DNA from: Silene conica
Lineage: Eukaryota > Streptophyta > Magnoliopsida > Caryophyllales > Caryophyllaceae
Assembly (NCBI GenBank): GCA_029255685.2
Contig: CM055318.2
Location: forward strand, 6,701,001 to 6,765,000
Reading direction: 5' to 3'
Length of the DNA stretch: 64,000 bases
Shown here piece after piece: positions 12,611-24,759 of this stretch. Both the position numbers and the translations under genes were made by a program. Within the stretch, counting starts at the first letter, position 1, and each line of letters opens with the position of its first letter. Under the pieces are notes generated by a model, which worked only from the letters and a program-made list of their open reading frames with translations, ran no database searches and had not been told where the DNA came from.

Positions 12611-14619
12611 GTCTCTCTCTAAAAAATAGAGAGCTTTTCTCTTTTTATGAGAGCTTCACCTTTCGAAAAAATCAATTATCATCAAAAATCTAAAAATCTA
12701 AAAATCAAAAATTAAAATCTCTTCTTAAAAATTAGCTTGAAATCAATTAATCTACTTTCTCTTTTAACAATCAGAGGGCAATCATTGCTATAGTAGTGGT
12801 TTTTTCTGGGGTTTCGTTTTCTTGGAAGTTTAATTTGGGCAAAAAATAATTATTACTTTTGGAGGATTATCATTGGCTTTGTCTGACAAGCACGAGGTTT
12901 AAGAGGCTCGTTTGATCTTGTTTTGGCAAAAAGGCAAAACATGCGTGAGGGTTTCAATTTGGGGATGAGCTAGGGTTAGGGTTTAGTGATAATAATTTCT
13001 TTTCAAGGGTAGTTATTGGCTGAAGTCTGTATTTGCTGGTGTTCGAAATTTTTTCAGGTGAAGTCTAATCAAAAGAAGGTGAGGAGTTAGGGCTTGGGGA
13101 GCTTCGTATTTGGGGTATTTAAGGTCTGGAGATGAGGGGTTTCGTATCCTCAACACCACAAAACTCATTCAGAAATCATAAATTCAAATAAAAAAAACAA
13201 AACAAATTACCTTCTCTTAAAACTTCTTACCACTTACCTTTTTCTGAGGATATGGAATTTGAATACCAATTTGGGAGATATGCTTTTGGGGAGGATGGTC
13301 AAGGGGATCATTCTCCAGCAAGGGGACATGGGTACGAACAAGTTCATGAAAATCAAGATGGGGTTGAGTTTGATGTTACAAACCCAGTGCATGCAAACGT
13401 TTGGAGATTCCCGAGGACAGGACCGGTAATTAATGTGGATCCTGAGCAACTAGGGAGATCAAGGGAGTATTGGGGTAATTGCTTATTAGGGTTCCTGGTG
13501 GACTATAGGCTCTTTGAGTCTAAGTTGGTAAATGATGTCATTGATAGGAAATGGAATACGAGGGGAAGGGTGACGGCTCATCGTATGGGGGAAATTTATG
13601 TTCTCCACTGTGAGGTGGTTCAAGACATCAGGGACCTGTTGATGAGGAGCACAGCTACTATAGAAGGGGATTTAATGGTGTTTGCTAAGTGGTATCCGGA
13701 TACGGTACCACGTACTGTTCGTTTCCCATTTGCAGAACTGTGGATAGAGTATGTGGACTGCCATTTGAATACCTCTCTGAAGATATGGCGGTGGTGGCTG
13801 GGAGGCTCATAAGTCCTCGTTTTTTCGTTCAACCATTTGAAGGAATGCCTGATAATGATTACCTACGTCTGAAGGTATGTATTAAGCTTAATCAGCCATT
13901 AGTGCCTGGTTTTTTCTTAACTCTCAATAATGGTCAACTATTATGGGTACAATTTAAATACGAGGAGGTATTTAAATACTGTATCAAGTGTGGCAAAATT
14001 GGTCACACTGGGGGGCAGTGTCGAGAGAGCATAATGACGATAGTGTCGGAAATTAATGGGATGATGGATAGATCGGTTGAAAGGGGATTTGCAGTGTATC
14101 AGGCAAGAACAAACCATACAATGTTTAACCTCGACCTTAGGGCAACACCGTCGACAACTAGATATGTTAATTCACGGGTACATCTAGGTTTAAGGAGGAG
14201 GAGGGCTGGGGAGGAATCACCTGAAAGGGTGGTGGACTTTAATCTGGGTATTACTCCTGGGGGAAGGGTATACCCAGGGATGAGATTTGCAGTTACCTCA
14301 CAACCATTCGCGGGTCCGGTCATCTTCAATATCAGACAGCATATTGGGGAGGGATTGGGTAACCAGGGACAGAGAGGTAATGATATAGGGGTTCAAGGAA
14401 TGGATAATCAAAATAATAATCAAAGGAATGGGAGGGAAGGAGACAATGATCAGGGACATGCTCAAAACTTGGGAGTGAATGGTCAAGGGGATGGACCACA
14501 GAATATGGAAGTGGAGGATCAGTTTTTTCAGCAGGGGCTTACTGAGGCTGAAATGCGTGGGGTGGGAGATGGAATTGGAGGACAAGGGGGTTTGAGGTAG
14601 GTCATAATAGGGAAGGAGG
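12611..14619 (+). mobile_element. L1-type LINE, part A (5' leader and start of ORF1)
   Basis: First of three pieces of one LINE, the others being 33127-35443 (inverted) and 44135-47361. It starts near 12611 with tctctctctaaaaaatagag and a leader of about 640 nt, then ORF1 from 13252. It ends at 14619, where a copia LTR begins directly after ggagg. The reversed left neighbour of the other copia, cctcc at 35439-35443, is the matching target copy. The 5' limit is approximate because no target duplication was identified. Confidence 0.7.
13252..14600 (+). pseudogene. LINE ORF1, N-terminal part (DUF4283-like domain and zinc knuckle)
   Basis: Plant L1 ORF1 proteins bind the element's RNA. The frame from the ATG at 13252 has a DUF4283-like region (WGNCLLGFLVDYRLFESKLV ... 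GRVTAHRMGEIYVLHCEV). It changes frame near 13745-13755 and continues as GLPFEYLSEDMAVVAGRLIS, with a CCHC knuckle CIKCGKIGHTGGQC encoded near 13986-14027. A second frame offset or stop occurs near 14598, just before the copia insertion. The rest of ORF1 is in the inverted piece at 34106-35443, making it unusually long, about 900 codons in all, with a glutamate-rich C-terminal part. Two frame breaks make this a pseudogene. Confidence 0.75.
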
Positions 14620-15610
14620 TGTGGGGAATAAAGCATGTATTCGCCCTAAACTTGCAGGATTATAATGAAACATACAATTGTGATTATTGTCATAAGTTAA
14701 TAAAAAACATGAAAAAGAAATCAACCTTGGGTCCTTGCTTGAATAGGCCTAAGAACAGGAATTCAAGTAAATTCCCTCCTATAACTTGCACCCAAGACTT
14801 AGATTGAGACGATGCCGCGTGTGCTAGAAATCCTCTCCAACTGCCTTGCAATATAGGGAGAGCTATTGAGGTTTTAGATGTGAGATCTGAGGTTTTGGGA
14901 GAAGAATGCTCTCAAAACCCTAATTATGAGATTTGTGATTCCTGTAACTGACATAAGGAGAAAGACTCTCCTTATGTAGCTATAAGGGGCGGCCGAATTG
15001 GTCTTGGGTAAGGGTGGGCTTTCTCCACTCTTACCTTATTCCTTTGCGTGATTCGACCCATTTTGCTAAATATTATTTGCGGGATTTTTATTATAAATCG
15101 CATACGCGTTATCAGATATTAATGCAGTCGATGTATTAATAACGGTCTGATAAAATTACGATATTGTATAATTACCCAAATTAATATAACTGTTTATATT
15201 AATACGCGAATACAATATTTAATTAAATATAACTGCTTATATTTAATTTTACGAATTAAACATGTAATCCGTATTAGCTAAAATTATTTAATCCGTATTA
15301 AATAATAATCTCAACATCTTATTGACTAATTTAATAGTCAATACCTCTGACTAACTGTTTAGTCATATTCGGCATAAATGTGACTGTATTTTCATACCTT
15401 CACATCTCTCAAACGTGTCTTATAGGTGTGACGTATAGGGACCAGTTGATCACCGCAATCCGTATGACAATAACGTCAAACTTATCTAGCAAGCCAACCG
15501 TTATTGATAAACGTGGATCAACTGGTAATAATACAGAAGTATGCCCTTGTGATCCTTAAAGAGATTTAATAAGTCATTGTACTTAATTGTCAAGGACACC
15601 AGCCCCAACA
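14620..15610 (-). repeat. Copia element 1, 3' LTR (call it X1)
   Basis: A 991-bp LTR starting tgtggggaata and ending ccagccccaaca as read on the plus strand, that is TGTTGGGG...CCCCACA on the element's strand. By reading, it differs at about 13 positions from the LTR at 35444-36434 and at many more from the other LTR of its own element. Its mate by sequence therefore lies in copia element 2. Confidence 0.85.
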
Positions 15611-16279
15611 ATCTCCCACTTGTCCGTACAAGGGTATGTGCAATGACGTTATCACACTACATGTGGAGGACACAAGCTCCAACAAACTCCCACTTGTCCG
15701 TACAAGTGTAGGTGCGATAACCGATTCTCATATCCTTTTAAAATTTCTCCCACTCAATGCAAGACAATTTGCAAATCCGTATTCGCAAAGGTCGTATCTC
15801 ACAAGCGATCTGTATCAAGAGTGGTTTCCCCGACTATCTAGAGAGTAACTTAACTGATAAAGTGAATCTGTATTCGAGCATGGCCATGCATTTCAGTTAC
15901 TACTCCTCGAGTGGCCCTGAGAAATGATAAAATCCTGATAAGGGTTTGGATATTTCCCTCAACTCGAATCCTGCCGATATCGCGCAGCATGAAATAACCC
16001 AGAAAAAATCCTCTTGGCCCCTGTTACGATGACCGTGGGAAATAAACCAAAGTTATCCAAAATCTGCTTTAATCTCAAGAGACAGTTGAAAGTCAAAAGA
16101 CTCGACTCTAAGGATCACTATGGAGGTCCTATCCACGACCTGGCACCCAATGTTATAAAACATTTAGGACTCCATAACGTTGTCACGGGGTGTCCTACGA
16201 GATATTCGTATAACTCGCCTTTGTGATTGGTCAGTCATCCGCGTGACTTATGGCTCGTTGAACCCACCATCAACCAACG

Positions 16280-19200
16280 TCACAAAATGATTACCTGAGT
16301 TATCAGCTCAAGTGGGTAATCAAGGACTAAAACGATGTAATGTAATGACGATAGTGCGTAACCCGTGGCGCAGAGCGTCGAGTAACCTCCGTAAGTCAAT
16401 CCCCAATCTTTAGTCCTCCGTAGGTACTTAAGAATGTTTTTCACGGCCATCCAGTGTTGTTCACCTGGATGAGCTTGGAATCGACTGGTCATACTCAATG
16501 CATATGCAACGTCTGGACGTGTGCATATCATGGCATACATGATCGATCCTATTGCCGAAGCATAAGGAATCCGACTCATGCGCTCTTTCTCTTCCAATGT
16601 CTTAGCTTCTTGAGTCTTGCTCAAGTGAAGCCCAGTAGTCATAGGAAGAAACCCTTTCTTGGAGTTCGTCATGCTGAATCTCTCTAGAATCTTATCTATA
16701 TAAGACTCCTGACTGAGAGAAAACATCCGTCGTGATCTATCCCTGTAGATACGGATGCCCAAAATTCTTTGTGCCTCTCCCAAATCTTTCATCTGGAAAT
16801 GGTTCTTCAACCATGCTTTAACCGAAGATAAGAGAGGTATGTCATTCCCAATCAAGAGTATGTCGTCGACATACAGTACTAGGAATACAATCTTGCTCCC
16901 ACTCGACTTGATATAGAGACATGGTTCCTCGACTGAACGAACGAATCCATTCTCCTTTATCACTTGGTCGAAGCGATGATTCCAACTCCGCGATGCTTGC
17001 TTAAGTCCATAGATGGAACGCTTAAGTTTGCAAACTTTCTTAGGATGTTCTGGATCAATAAAACCCTCGGGTTGTACCAAGTACAACTCTTCCTCCAAAT
17101 AACCGTTTAAGAAGGCGGTTTTAACGTCCATTTGCCATATTTCATAGTCATGAAATGCGGCTATCGCTAAGATAATCCGAATGGAACGTAGCATGACTAC
17201 GGGTGCAAAGATCTCATCGTAGTGCAAGCCTGACACTTGGGTGAAACCTTTAACCACTAGTCTTGCCTTGTGGATATCTCGTTTACCTTCCACGGCATGC
17301 TTTATTTTGTAAAGCCATTTGCATTGAAGGGGGCGTACCTTTGCAGGTAGGTCCACAAGATCCCACACGTTGTTCTCATACATGGAGTCCATCTCGGATT
17401 GCATGGCTTCTAGCCATAGCTTTGAGTCAGAACTGGTCATGGCACCTTTATAGGTTGAGGGTTCATTACCCTCTAGAAGTAAGACGTCATCCATATCATG
17501 TTCCTCGACCATACCAATGTATCTGTCCGGAGGAATTGAGACTCTTCCCGACCTCCTAGGTTCCTCAGGAATATCTACCGCAGCCTCGGTTGAAGGAATT
17601 GTTTCCTCCAATGGTTGCTTGGTAGTTGGTTCTTGAACCTCCGATAAATCGAAGGTTCTATTACTCGACTTGTTCTCGAGAAATTCTTTCTCAAAGAACG
17701 TTGCACTAGCCGCAACAAAAACACGTTGTTCGGTTGGCGAGTAGAAGTAATGACCAAAAGTTCCCTTTGGATAGCCTATAAAGTATGTCTTGACCGATCG
17801 CGGGCCGAGCTTATCCTCGTGTCTCCACTTGACATAAGCCTCGCAGCCCCAAACCCGAATAAAGGACAAGTTATGGACCGTTCCCTTCCATAATTCGTAT
17901 GGAGACTTGTCAACAGGTTTAGACGGACTTCGGTTAAGTATTAGAGCGGCCGACAAAAGAGCATAGCCCCACAATGAATCAGGCACAACGGTGTGACTCA
18001 TCATGGATCGAACCATATCAAGTAGAGTTCGATTTCTCCGTTCGGACACACCATTTAATTGTGGTGTTCCAGGTGGAGTCAACTGTAGCACGATGCCACA
18101 GTCTTTGAGGTGTTGATCAAACTCGTGTGAAAGATACTCACCACCACGATCAGAACGTAGTGCTTTAATCTTTCTACCCAGCTGGTTCTGTACCCGATTC
18201 TGGTATTCTTTGAACTTGTCAAAGGATTCACTTTTATGCTACATTAAGTAGACATAGCCATATCTACTCAAATCATCCGTGAAAGTGATGAAATACCTAT
18301 AGCCTTCTCGTGCGTTGATCGACATAGGGCCACATACGTCCGTATGTATGAGTCCTAATAGGTCGGCAGCGCGCATTCCAACACCTTTGAAGGAAATACG
18401 AGTCATCTTACCGATGAGACATGATTCACACGTGCCATATGATTCGAAATCAAAGGCCGAGATAGCTCCATTCTGTATGAGCTGTTTTACGCGTTTCTCA
18501 TTTACGTGTCTCATACGACAATGCCATAGGTAAGTTTGATCTTTGTCACCTACCTTTAATCTCTTATTATTCACATGTAATATTTCAGTGGTTTGATCTA
18601 AAACATAAATTCCATTCATGGAAACTGCCTTGCCATAAATCATATTGTGTAAGGAGAAAATACAGTTATTATTCTCTATTACAAATGAAAAACCGAGTTT
18701 GTCAAGCGCAGAAACTGAAATAATGTTTTTGGACAAACAAGGAACATAATAATAGTTATATAAAGATAACTCGAATCCACTTGGAAGCTGGATCACGTAT
18801 GTTACCCTCGAGATTGCAGCAACACGTGCTCCATTCCCGACACGCAGGTCAACCTCACCCTTGATTAGGGGTTCTTGGTTTCGGAGGCCCTGCACATGAT
18901 TACATAGATGAGAACCACAACCAGTATCTAGTACCCAAGTTCCGTAACTTGCATGGTTAATCTCAATCATGTGAATAAAAGAAGAAGAAGACATACCAAC
19001 AGGAGTAACACGGCCTGCCTTAATGTCCTCACGATACACGGGGAATGAGCGCCTCCAATGCCCAGTCTTGTGGCAATGGTGACATTCCATGCTTGTATCC
19101 TTGCTCTTTGTTTTGCCTTGTGAGTTGCTCGACTCACCTGGCCCACTCTTAGTAAATCCTGACTTCTTAAACTTGGGCTTGCCTACTGTTAGGTCGCCCT

Positions 19201-19918
19201 GAGCTTTAGCTTTACCCTTACCCTTACCATTATTGGAAATCATGAGAACATCTTGCTTCACGCTCCCACTTAATTTCAGATCCTTCTCGGTCTTTACGAG
19301 AAGGGAGTGGAGCTCATGAGGAGTCTTCTTCATGTCGTTCATGTAATAGTTGGCCCTGAAGAGGGCGAACCCATCATGAAGCGAATGAAGCATTCGATCA
19401 ACGATTATGTTCTCACTGATCTTGCAGTTTAGGGCCTCCAGTTTTTCGATATTCTCAATCATGTGAAGAATATGTGGGCTAACAGCTTGGCCCTTCTGGA
19501 GTTTCGCCTCAAAGAAGCGACAGGTATGCTCATAAGAAACGATCCTCGGAGCCTTTGAGAATTCGTTAGTGAGCGTGGTGAAAATCTTGTTTGCACCATG
19601 GGCTATGAAGCGTCTTTGCAAATTGGATTCCATTGCATAGATGAGTACGTTCTTTATCGCACCCGCTTCCATGACGAAGTCGCTATGAGCGCGAACTTCG
19701 TTAGCTCTAGCTCCAGTTCCTGGGTGTGCCGGAATTGGCTCAGTTAAATACTTAAGCTTTCCGTCAGCAATGGCAGCATTCCGTAGTGCTGCCTCCCAGT
19801 CAGAGAAGTTTGACCCATCATTCCTCAGTCTAGTAGACTGATTCATGGAGTCCATGAAGGCTTTTAGCCAGGATTCACGTGCTAGCTTGGCACTTGGCAT
19901 TGGGTCTTCACCAGCCAT
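16280..19918 (-). pseudogene. Copia element 1, gag-pol coding region (fossil)
   Basis: Domains follow the Ty1/copia order on the minus strand: gag with a CCHC knuckle (CHHCHKTGHWRRSF type), protease, integrase, reverse transcriptase and what remains of RNase H. The protein is very close to that of copia element 2. The region has several breaks and is not expected to give a full polyprotein. About 670 bases between it and the 3' LTR, and about 1.7 kb between it and the 5' LTR, have no recognisable coding content. Confidence 0.8.
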
Positions 19919-21267
19919 TTAGTTATACAACAGTTTAATTGAACGTGTTCTACACTGAAAAGAAGATAAAACAGAACCATATAAGCAACTCATTGTTGTG
20001 ATTTAAGTCTATATTAAATTGAAATTTAAACTCGTAGAATCAAGCATTTATATAATTGATCTCCCTCAAGAAATATATAAACGATCCTAGGACTCAATTT
20101 CCGTATATTGATAAGCCCACAGCTTGGCTAATTCCACCGTTGGAACTCTTGGTCGATAGATTTCCGTAAATCCTATCTATTAGTCCATCTCAGTCGCTAG
20201 ATATTATCGAGTGACCATGATGTTGAGATAAAATAAATCATCTGTTCCCACTTACCCGACGTAGAAGGGGTCATATTATGCCTACCGACGAAGAAGGGAT
20301 TCATGGGAGTCTGATTTATAAAGACTAGTCTCAATTTTTGGTTATACGAGGAAGACCCCATCGACTTATATTTATTCATATTAAGTAAACTAAAATCTAG
20401 CATATGCGTGAATGAATTAAATAAAGTGATGGCTTTACATGTGACACGTGACATCTGTATTGTCACAGAAAACTAACGCGTAACCTCTACATGAGTCAGT
20501 TTTCAGGCATGTTATAGGTGGTTTGGTTTTAGGCGGAATATGATGCAAGCTATTTTCGATGAAAGCATAAAATAAATGCAATAAACGTAAATAAAAAGTC
20601 CTAGTGTGGCCTATCCTACCAAAATAAACATAAAAAAACTTGGAATCCACCGTTGGACCCTAGAAGCTTGTCTTGATGTTCCATCTTGGTCCTTGCAGCG
20701 GGAGTGAGCATCCGGTCTCCGTCTTCGGTCTTCACAAAATTACTAATTTAAATTACAAATATAACCCTATTTACATTCTAATTTAAATACAAAAGTAATT
20801 ACATGGCAAAAACCCAAAACGGAGATTCAAGATCTCAAAATTACAAGCAAGACTGTGTCCCATCATTACGGTGACACAATCTTCTAAGGCCACACTAAGT
20901 TACAACCGTTTGCAAAAATTAAATACGTTATTGAAAGCATTCAAGGCATTCAACAAGACGATAAATAAAATGCATCAACTAAATAAAATTCATACATGAC
21001 ATAATACTGTTATTATGATTAATAAATTTTTACCAAACCACCTTACGGGATTAAAATTATGTGATTATACCGTTTTAATCACCCAATTTTAATAAATTTA
21101 TAATCCTATTATCTTAAACCGTTTTAAAATAATATGTATCATACGAGGGTGAACCGTTTCACAAAATTAATAATATACTATTTCTGTATATAATATATTA
21201 CTAAAGGCCATGTGAAAATAAAACAGGTTATTTTCGAAAAATAAAAAACGAGTCTGTTACAGGAAAG

Positions 21268-21310
21268 TGGTCTACCGACCTCAACATGTGGTCGACCGAC
21301 CTACTGACAA

Positions 21311-21341
<31 letters not shown>

Positions 21342-21502
21342 ACAGCAGAATGGTCGACCGACCCAAAAAAACAGGTCGACCGACCACAAAACACGAAACC
21401 GAGTTTCTGAAAACGATTTCTCACAAAAGATAAACTGTCGAAAACAGAAAACCTACGCGGGAGGCGGTCGACCGACCGCAACTAGGGGTCGACCGACCGA
21501 CA
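21268..21502. repeat. Copia element 1 leader, paired GTCGAC palindromic motifs
   Basis: Three pairs of the near-palindrome ggtcgaccgacc, each pair separated by a short AT-richer spacer, lie in the untranslated leader. A long T run is present near 21316-21340. The corresponding region of copia 2 (36529-36905) has the same three-pair layout but clearly different spacer and flanking bases, although most of the two elements is nearly identical. Confidence 0.6.
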
Positions 21503-22623
21503 CAGTGACAGAACACGCTTTTTCAAAATTTTTAAATAAAAAACTTCTGAAAAACACAAAAGTAAAAATTTCATGGCCTTGGCTCTGATACCACTTGTGG
21601 GGAATAATGCATGTATTCGCCCTAAACTTGCAGGATTATAATGAAATTTACAGTTGTGAATGTAACATCCCGTATTTTCGTAAAATCTAATTTAAGCATT
21701 TTAAGTATTTTAAGTAATAAAAATAATAATTTAGTAATTTATTTTGAAAGACTCTAATTTAATAAATAAGATCCGTCTTAAGAACCTCCAGTTCTCAAGA
21801 CGAATACAACTTGGCATAGTTAAACATCCGACTCAAGTATTCATTTCCATATCCGTTTCAATATTTGAACCCGTTTCATCTATTCGGAAAGGACGACTCA
21901 CTTGTTCTTTTATAAACCCTTATGTCGACATAATTGCCTTCAACATTTCATTCTTCCTGCAAACTTAACATTTCTCAAAACCTCCATAAAACCCTTCCTT
22001 CTTTTGCAAAGATCTTCATCATCCGTTCATCGAATCGCAAAAGTAAGTACATTTTCGGAATCCTCGTTCGATTTCCAAGACATCCATCACTTTCGTTTTT
22101 CATTTTGTCAACTTCGAAAAATAGGCTGTTTTGCCTTTAACTCGTTTTTAGTGTCTTTAAATCGTTTTCTTTGTTGTAGGAGTTGGTCTTGACGATCCCG
22201 ACGTGGACTCTTACGTGGTTGAGGAGGATCAATCGCCGGAATAAGCTTGAAGGTGACGATAATGAGAAACTCTGCCTTTATTGTGTATATTAGCATGCTT
22301 GGTGATTTTGATGTTGTTCTTCTGATTTTATTCAAGTTCTATGATTATTGGACTTAGTATCATGATTAGGATGTATAATATGTGAAGAAATTATGATCCA
22401 AGATGTGGTTATGTGTTCCTTATTGCATTTTCAGTTTTTCCTAAATTGCGACGGATACTTGTTATTTCCACTTGAGGATTGTTATGGGGATTGTATGCTG
22501 ATAAGATAGTGATATTAGATGTGTATGATGTTGGGCAAATCATGCTTGTAGTAATTTCTGAAGTTTACATGTCGATTTATGAAGTTTTGTGAAGTTGGGA
22601 AATTGCGATTTTCAGCGACAGGC

Positions 22624-23014
22624 TCTCTGAGCCGGTCGACCGACCGGCCGCCGGTCGACCGGCTGAGAGCGTTTCTTGGGATTTTTGTGTTTTACGCGAG
22701 ACTTGAGACCATAGGAAATAAGTCTCCCAGCCGGCAGACCGGCCGCCTGCCAGCCGGCTGGGAGTGCGTTGTGTTGTATTTTTGTAGTTTGGAAAACTTA
22801 AGGGTAGTCCCAGCCGGCAGACCGGCCGCCTGCCAGCCGGCTGGGAGTGCGTTTTTGTCGTTGCGTATTTTCAAGTTTTTAAGGAGGCTGAGTTCCCAGC
22901 CGGCCGACCGGCTGCCTGCCGACCAGCTGGGAGTTCGTGTATTGTTTCAGAAAAGAAAGAAGAGGCTGAGGTGGTCACCAGCCGGCCGACCGGCTGCCTG
23001 CCGACCGGCTGGGG
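22624..23014. repeat. Five GC-rich hairpins in the gypsy 5' LTR
   Basis: Hairpins lie at about 22624-22669, 22725-22763, 22808-22846, 22894-22932 and 22977-23014, at spacings of roughly 83-101 bp. In the second and third, the arms tcccagccggc and gccggctggga are perfectly complementary over 11 bp. The first has different arms (ctctgagccggtcgaccg and its near complement). They stand out strongly in otherwise AT-rich DNA. The same set occurs in the 3' LTR at 30225-30615. Confidence 0.8.
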
Positions 23015-23171
23015 ACCCCTGTAAGCTATTTTGAGTTTTTCGTAATTTGATCGTAACTTTCAAACGGTTTATCAGTTTTACTTGAAACTTGTTTTGTGTA
23101 CCCGTGGCATGTATTTGAGGTCCCCGGTGTACGGGCAACGTTATATTGGGTTCGGGAATGAAGTGAGGATA

Positions 23172-23213
23172 GAGACCCCCCGGTCGGGTAACCGAAAGGG
23201 AAACCGGCTCTCC
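23172..23213. repeat. GTAA-loop hairpin motif, first copy
   Basis: The motif runs agaccccccgg, then a stem tcgg-gtaa-ccga, then aagggaaaccggctctcc. A sister copy at 24019-24059 has the stem actgg-gtaa-ccagt within the same outer words, so paired positions changed together. GTAA fits the GNRA tetraloop class if the motif acts as RNA. Repeated at 30773-30814 in the 3' LTR. Confidence 0.6.
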
Positions 23214-23317
23214 CTCGTCCTAGTTCCCGGAATCAATTGAATGTTGATTGGAGGATTAAGAAGTTAGAACTATAGGTTAGTTTCTATCTTTGGTTGTTCA
23301 GTGGTTACAATGGTTGT

Positions 23318-23820
23318 CGCGTGGTGGGATATGTGTTAAGTTCACCTCTGGACCCACTACGTGTTTATCTGTCGCGTGACGGGATATGTGTTAAGTTCAC
23401 CTCTGGACCCGTTACGTGTTTTGCTTGGGCGTGTCAGGATATGTGTTAAGCTCACCTCTGGACCTGACACGTGATCGGTTGTCGTACACGGGATATGTGT
23501 TAAGTTCACCTCTGGACCCGTTGTGCGATGACTGTGTATTGGGATATGTGTTAAGTTCACCTCTGGACCCAATACATGTTTGTAGCATTGGGATATGTGT
23601 TAAGTTCACCTCTGGACCCTTTGCTTTTGGATGACTAGGGATATGTGTTAAGTTCACCTCTGGACCCTTTTCATGATTGTAAGTTTAGGGATATGTGTTA
23701 AGTTCACCTCTGGACCCTTTACTTGATTAGATGTTGGGATATGTGTTAAGCTCACCTCTGGACCCGACATAGTGTAGTAATGGGATATGTGTTAAGTTCA
23801 CCTCTGGACCCGTTGCTAGT
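23318..23820. repeat. Array of ten stem-loop units with covarying arms (5' LTR)
   Basis: Ten units about 45-58 bp apart share an almost constant 24-nt core (atatgtgttaag, then ttcacctctgga) closed by GGG and CCC. The outer arms differ from unit to unit but remain complementary. Unit 1 has cgcgtggtggg/cccactacgtg, unit 2 cgcgtgacggg/cccgttacgtg, unit 3 cgtgtcagg/cctgacacg and unit 5 gtgtattggg/cccaatacat. Units 6-8 have shorter stems with two central mismatches, unit 4 needs one bulge, and units 9 and 10 use G-T pairs. The core varies only at one base (ttcacc or ctcacc). Confidence 0.85.
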
Positions 23821-23831
23821 GTTATGAATGT

Positions 23832-23930
23832 GTATCTGCTTGCCTAGATGATGGTACAGTGTCAGATATGCATGATTAGTTATGGATGTTTATCTGCTTG
23901 CCTAGAGGATGGTACAGTGTCAGATATGCA
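23832..23930. repeat. Two further hairpin units after the array (5' LTR)
   Basis: Two copies of a roughly 42-bp unit (23832-23873 and 23889-23930) read tatctgcttgcctaga, a variable base, then gatggtacagtgtcagata. The outer words tatctg and cagata are complementary, enclosing a constant centre. They directly follow the ten-unit array and lie inside the GTAA hairpin bracket. Confidence 0.6.
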
Positions 23931-24018
23931 GGTCGTGTTGTTGATGTTGCTTAGTTGTGGTTTAATCATCCAAGGCATTGGATGACTCTTGTTCGGTTTC
24001 ATAAATAGTGGGATTGAA

Positions 24019-24059
24019 AGACCCCCCGACTGGGTAACCAGTAGGGAAACCGGCTCTCC
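24019..24059. repeat. GTAA-loop hairpin motif, second copy
   Basis: Second copy of the motif at 23172-23213, with stem actgg-gtaa-ccagt and the same flanking words agaccccccg and agggaaaccggctctcc. The two copies bracket the stem-loop array. Repeated at 31620-31660 in the 3' LTR. Confidence 0.6.
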
Positions 24060-24759
24060 TTCCTATTTGTTTATGAAGTTGGTTAAGAGCCGTGCATGGT
24101 AATCGCATGATGGTAAGAGATAAGATGATGAGATGTTTATGCTTCACATGTTGATATATGTTGGAGTGTTCTGTATTGTTTATATGTTACGTGTTGTCAC
24201 AAAAGGTGGCTAGGAGAACTCTAGTCACTCCCCACTGATTGTGGCGTACATGTTTTCATGTATGTAGGTACATGCAGGGTTGGAGATCAGGGTTACAGGA
24301 GAGCTAGCGAGTGATGATCCGTTCATCAGTTGACTTACCGTTTACGCTTAGCTAGACTCTTAGACTTTTGTTGTTTTTGTTTTGGTGCCGGTAGGGATGT
24401 GCCATCCCCGGCTGATGTATCTATTTATGTTTCAGTTTGATACTTAGTACTGTTACTTATCTATTTGGTTTCAGTTTCAGTTTACGTTTCTGTCTAAGAC
24501 TTCTCGCATGTTTTATCTTTAAAAGTTTTAATTCCGCTGCAAATTTTGGTACTTTTATGTGTTTATATTTCCGCTTTCGCGAGGGGTTTTACAGTTGGTA
24601 TCAGAGCATTATTGCTCCCGACGCACTCATGTGACCCCCAACCTTAACTTGACCAAATAAACAAATAATGAATGAGAGATGGGTAGATCTAAGGACTTAT
24701 TTTGTAGTCTATTTGTGATTGCTAATTGCTAAGCTAATCCTCGTTTTCTCTTTTAAAGA

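Larger units (their letters stand above)
21661..24593 (+). repeat. Gypsy element, 5' LTR
   Basis: A 2,933-bp LTR, apparently identical to 29262-32194 (offset 7601). It contains five GC-rich hairpins (22624-23014), a GTAA-loop hairpin at 23172-23213, ten stem-loop units (23318-23820), two further hairpin units (23832-23930) and a second GTAA-loop hairpin at 24019-24059. Short open frames in it follow the repeats and are not genes. Confidence 0.92.

Noticed and set aside
12560-12620. Target duplication for the large LINE
   Set aside because: The bases after the tail (tacttaatttt) have only a weak partner (tactatttaaag), so I did not claim it.
22579-23034. Open frame of 151 codons rich in PAG/RP residues
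   Set aside because: It simply reads through the GC-rich hairpins; the opposite strand is open for the same reason. The same frame recurs in the 3' LTR.
23357-23657. Repetitive minus-strand frames with GPEVNLTHIP units
   Set aside because: These are translations of the 24-nt core repeat in an LTR; several frames are open because the repeat lacks stops.
23318-23820. CRISPR-like array (constant repeats with variable spacers)
   Set aside because: It lies in a plant LTR retrotransposon, the arms beside the repeats are mutually complementary and there are no cas genes. It is a stem-loop array.
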